Assembly: GCA_030632925.1 (NCBI GenBank)
Contig: DAOVTU010000179.1
Coordinates: 1 to 6,493, forward strand
Direction of reading: 5' to 3'
Length of the DNA: 6,493 nucleotides
Origin: Candidatus Krumholzibacteriia bacterium
GTDB lineage: Bacteria; Krumholzibacteriota; Krumholzibacteriia; LZORAL124-64-63
The position numbers and the translations under genes are program-made. The notes below the pieces were generated by a model. That model ran no database searches and had not been told where the DNA came from. It saw only the letters and a list, made by a program, of their open reading frames with translations. Positions 5,648 through 6,493 of the stretch are shown piece after piece (position 1 is the stretch's first letter; the number at the start of each line of letters is the position of its first letter).

Positions 5648-6493
5648 GCCGGGATATCCCTCTCCACGCCATGGTGCCGAACAAGGCGCCGAGCAAGGTG
5701 CCGACCGTCCCTTGAATTTTGCCGAGGAGCGCCCCGACACCTTGCCGGGCGAGGATGACCAAGTGCTCGCGCCCTGGAAATTGCTCATTGTCGATGACGA
5801 GGAAGAGGTCCATTCGCTGACTCGGCTGGTGCTGCGCAATTATGAATTCGAAGGCCGCTCGCTGGAACTGCTGAGCGCCTATTCGGGTGTGGCGGCGCGC
5901 AAGGTCCTGGCTGAACATCCGGACGTCGCGCTGATCCTGCTGGATGTGGTGATGGAGCGCGAGGACAGTGGCCTGCAACTGGTGCACCACATCCGGAATA
6001 AAATGCGGAACAACCACGTGCGGATTATCCTGCGCACGGGGCAACCCGGTCAGGCGCCCGAGATGGAGGTCGTGGCCCGCTACGACATCAACGACTACAA
6101 GGCCAAGACGGACCTGACTTCCCAGAAACTTTTCACCACGGTGACCAGCGCCCTGAGGGCCTGGCGCGACATCCAGACCATCGACTACAGCCGGCGGGGT
6201 TTGCAGCGGGCGGTTGAAGCCAGTGGGGCACTTTTTGAATGGCAGTCGCGGTCCCAGTTCGCCTGTGTGGTGTTGCGGGATCTGGTTTCCCTGGCCGAGC
6301 CCATGCCCCATGGCGGGGTCGAGGCGGAGAGTGATATGAGCGTTTCCGGCCTGGTGGCCCGGCGGGTGGACGGGGCCTTTCAGGTCATCGGTGGCGTGGG
6401 GCTGTACAATCAGGACGTCGGGCGTGCCCTGGATCAGGTCGTGCCCAACCACACCGGCCTGATGGTGCTGCGGGCTTCGCGGCGAGGTGAAGG
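5640..6493 (+). CDS. DUF3369-type response regulator (3' end missing)
   Basis: The first 284 residues of a cytoplasmic response regulator, cut by the window edge. Residues 1-45 are an acidic, low-complexity leader. Residues 47-175 are a receiver domain: acidic pair D52/D53 (LLIVDDEE), phospho-acceptor D102 (LILLDVVM), switch threonine T133 (ILRTG) and lysine K156 in NDYKAKTD. The conserved stretch ILRTGQPGQAPE...YDINDYKAKTDLTSQKLF is characteristic of regulators carrying DUF3369. From about 180 (DYSRRGLQRAVEAS.LFEWQSRSQFA) the DUF3369 domain, a GAF-like module, begins and continues past residue 284. In this family it is often followed by an HD-GYP cyclic-di-GMP phosphodiesterase or another output domain, which is not visible here. 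The gene overlaps the kinase stop by eight bases and has a strong ribosome site, so it is very probably the kinase's partner. All phosphorylation residues are intact. Confidence 0.93.
   Translation, partial: MVEPGYPSPRHGAEQGAEQGADRPLNFAEERPDTLPGEDDQVLAPWKLLIVDDEEEVHSLTRLVLRNYEFEGRSLELLSAYSGVAARKVLAEHPDVALILLDVVMEREDSGLQLVHHIRNKMRNNHVRIILRTGQPGQAPEMEVVARYDINDYKAKTDLTSQKLFTTVTSALRAWRDIQTIDYSRRGLQRAVEASGALFEWQSRSQFACVVLRDLVSLAEPMPHGGVEAESDMSVSGLVARRVDGAFQVIGGVGLYNQDVGRALDQVVPNHTGLMVLRASRRGE
5673..5705 (+). repeat. 12-bp tandem repeat in the regulator's leader
   Basis: About 2.75 copies of a 12-base unit (GGTGCCGAACAA and variants) at 5673-5684, 5685-5696 and 5697-5705 encode GAEQ-GAEQ-GAD. It is in frame and lies before the receiver domain, so copy-number change would lengthen a flexible leader without breaking the gene. 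Confidence 0.7.

Noticed and set aside
4700..5839. Minus-strand open frame of 379 codons
   Set aside because: Antisense to the kinase catalytic core and the regulator's start; Val/Gln/His-rich shadow with no domain.
5604..6452. Minus-strand open frame of 282 codons
   Set aside because: Antisense to the receiver and DUF3369 coding sequence; all conserved phosphorylation motifs are on the plus strand.

Overview
The window comes from a GC-rich bacterial genome and holds four protein genes in two divergent pairs around a 313-base, locally AT-rich intergenic region. The minus-strand pair (left third) encodes a small DUF2007/zinc-ribbon protein and, overlapping its end, a secreted M1-family zinc metallopeptidase that runs off the left edge. 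The plus-strand pair (right two thirds) encodes a large multi-PAS/GAF sensor histidine kinase and, overlapping its stop codon, a DUF3369-type response regulator that runs off the right edge. I see no rRNA, tRNA, CRISPR, insertion sequence, phage gene or terminator.

Organism: coding sequence is rich in G/C at third positions, ribosome binding sites are classical (AAGGAGG, GGAGG), and the peptidase ends in an Asn-Pro / Val-Tyr-Asp-Val-like FlgD/T9SS-type C-terminal domain. That domain is typical of secreted proteins in the FCB superphylum and neighbouring candidate phyla (Krumholzibacteriota/Eisenbacteria-like groups). The kinase and DUF3369 regulator have close architectural relatives in Deltaproteobacteria-like and other environmental Gram-negatives. 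I infer a GC-rich environmental Gram-negative, possibly an FCB-group candidate phylum; this is a guess from protein style, not a placement.

Layout: 1-1903 (minus) M1 peptidase, 3' end missing; 1882-2193 (minus) DUF2007 zinc-ribbon protein, first gene of that pair; 2194-2506 intergenic, with a candidate minus-strand promoter and several AT-rich palindromes; 2507-5647 (plus) histidine kinase; 5640-6493 (plus) response regulator, 3' end missing.

How the genes work together: the kinase and regulator almost certainly form a cognate two-component system, because they overlap by 8 bases, the regulator has a strong ribosome binding site inside the kinase gene, and this pairing is a known type. The output domain that follows DUF3369 (often HD-GYP in this family) lies beyond the window, so the controlled process cannot be read here. 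The zinc-ribbon protein and peptidase are likely co-transcribed, but a shared function is not evident. I found no convincing new multi-gene system. The most distinctive points are the peptidase's variant exopeptidase motif plus sorting domain, an unusual PAS subtype in the kinase, and the palindrome cluster between the two transcription units.
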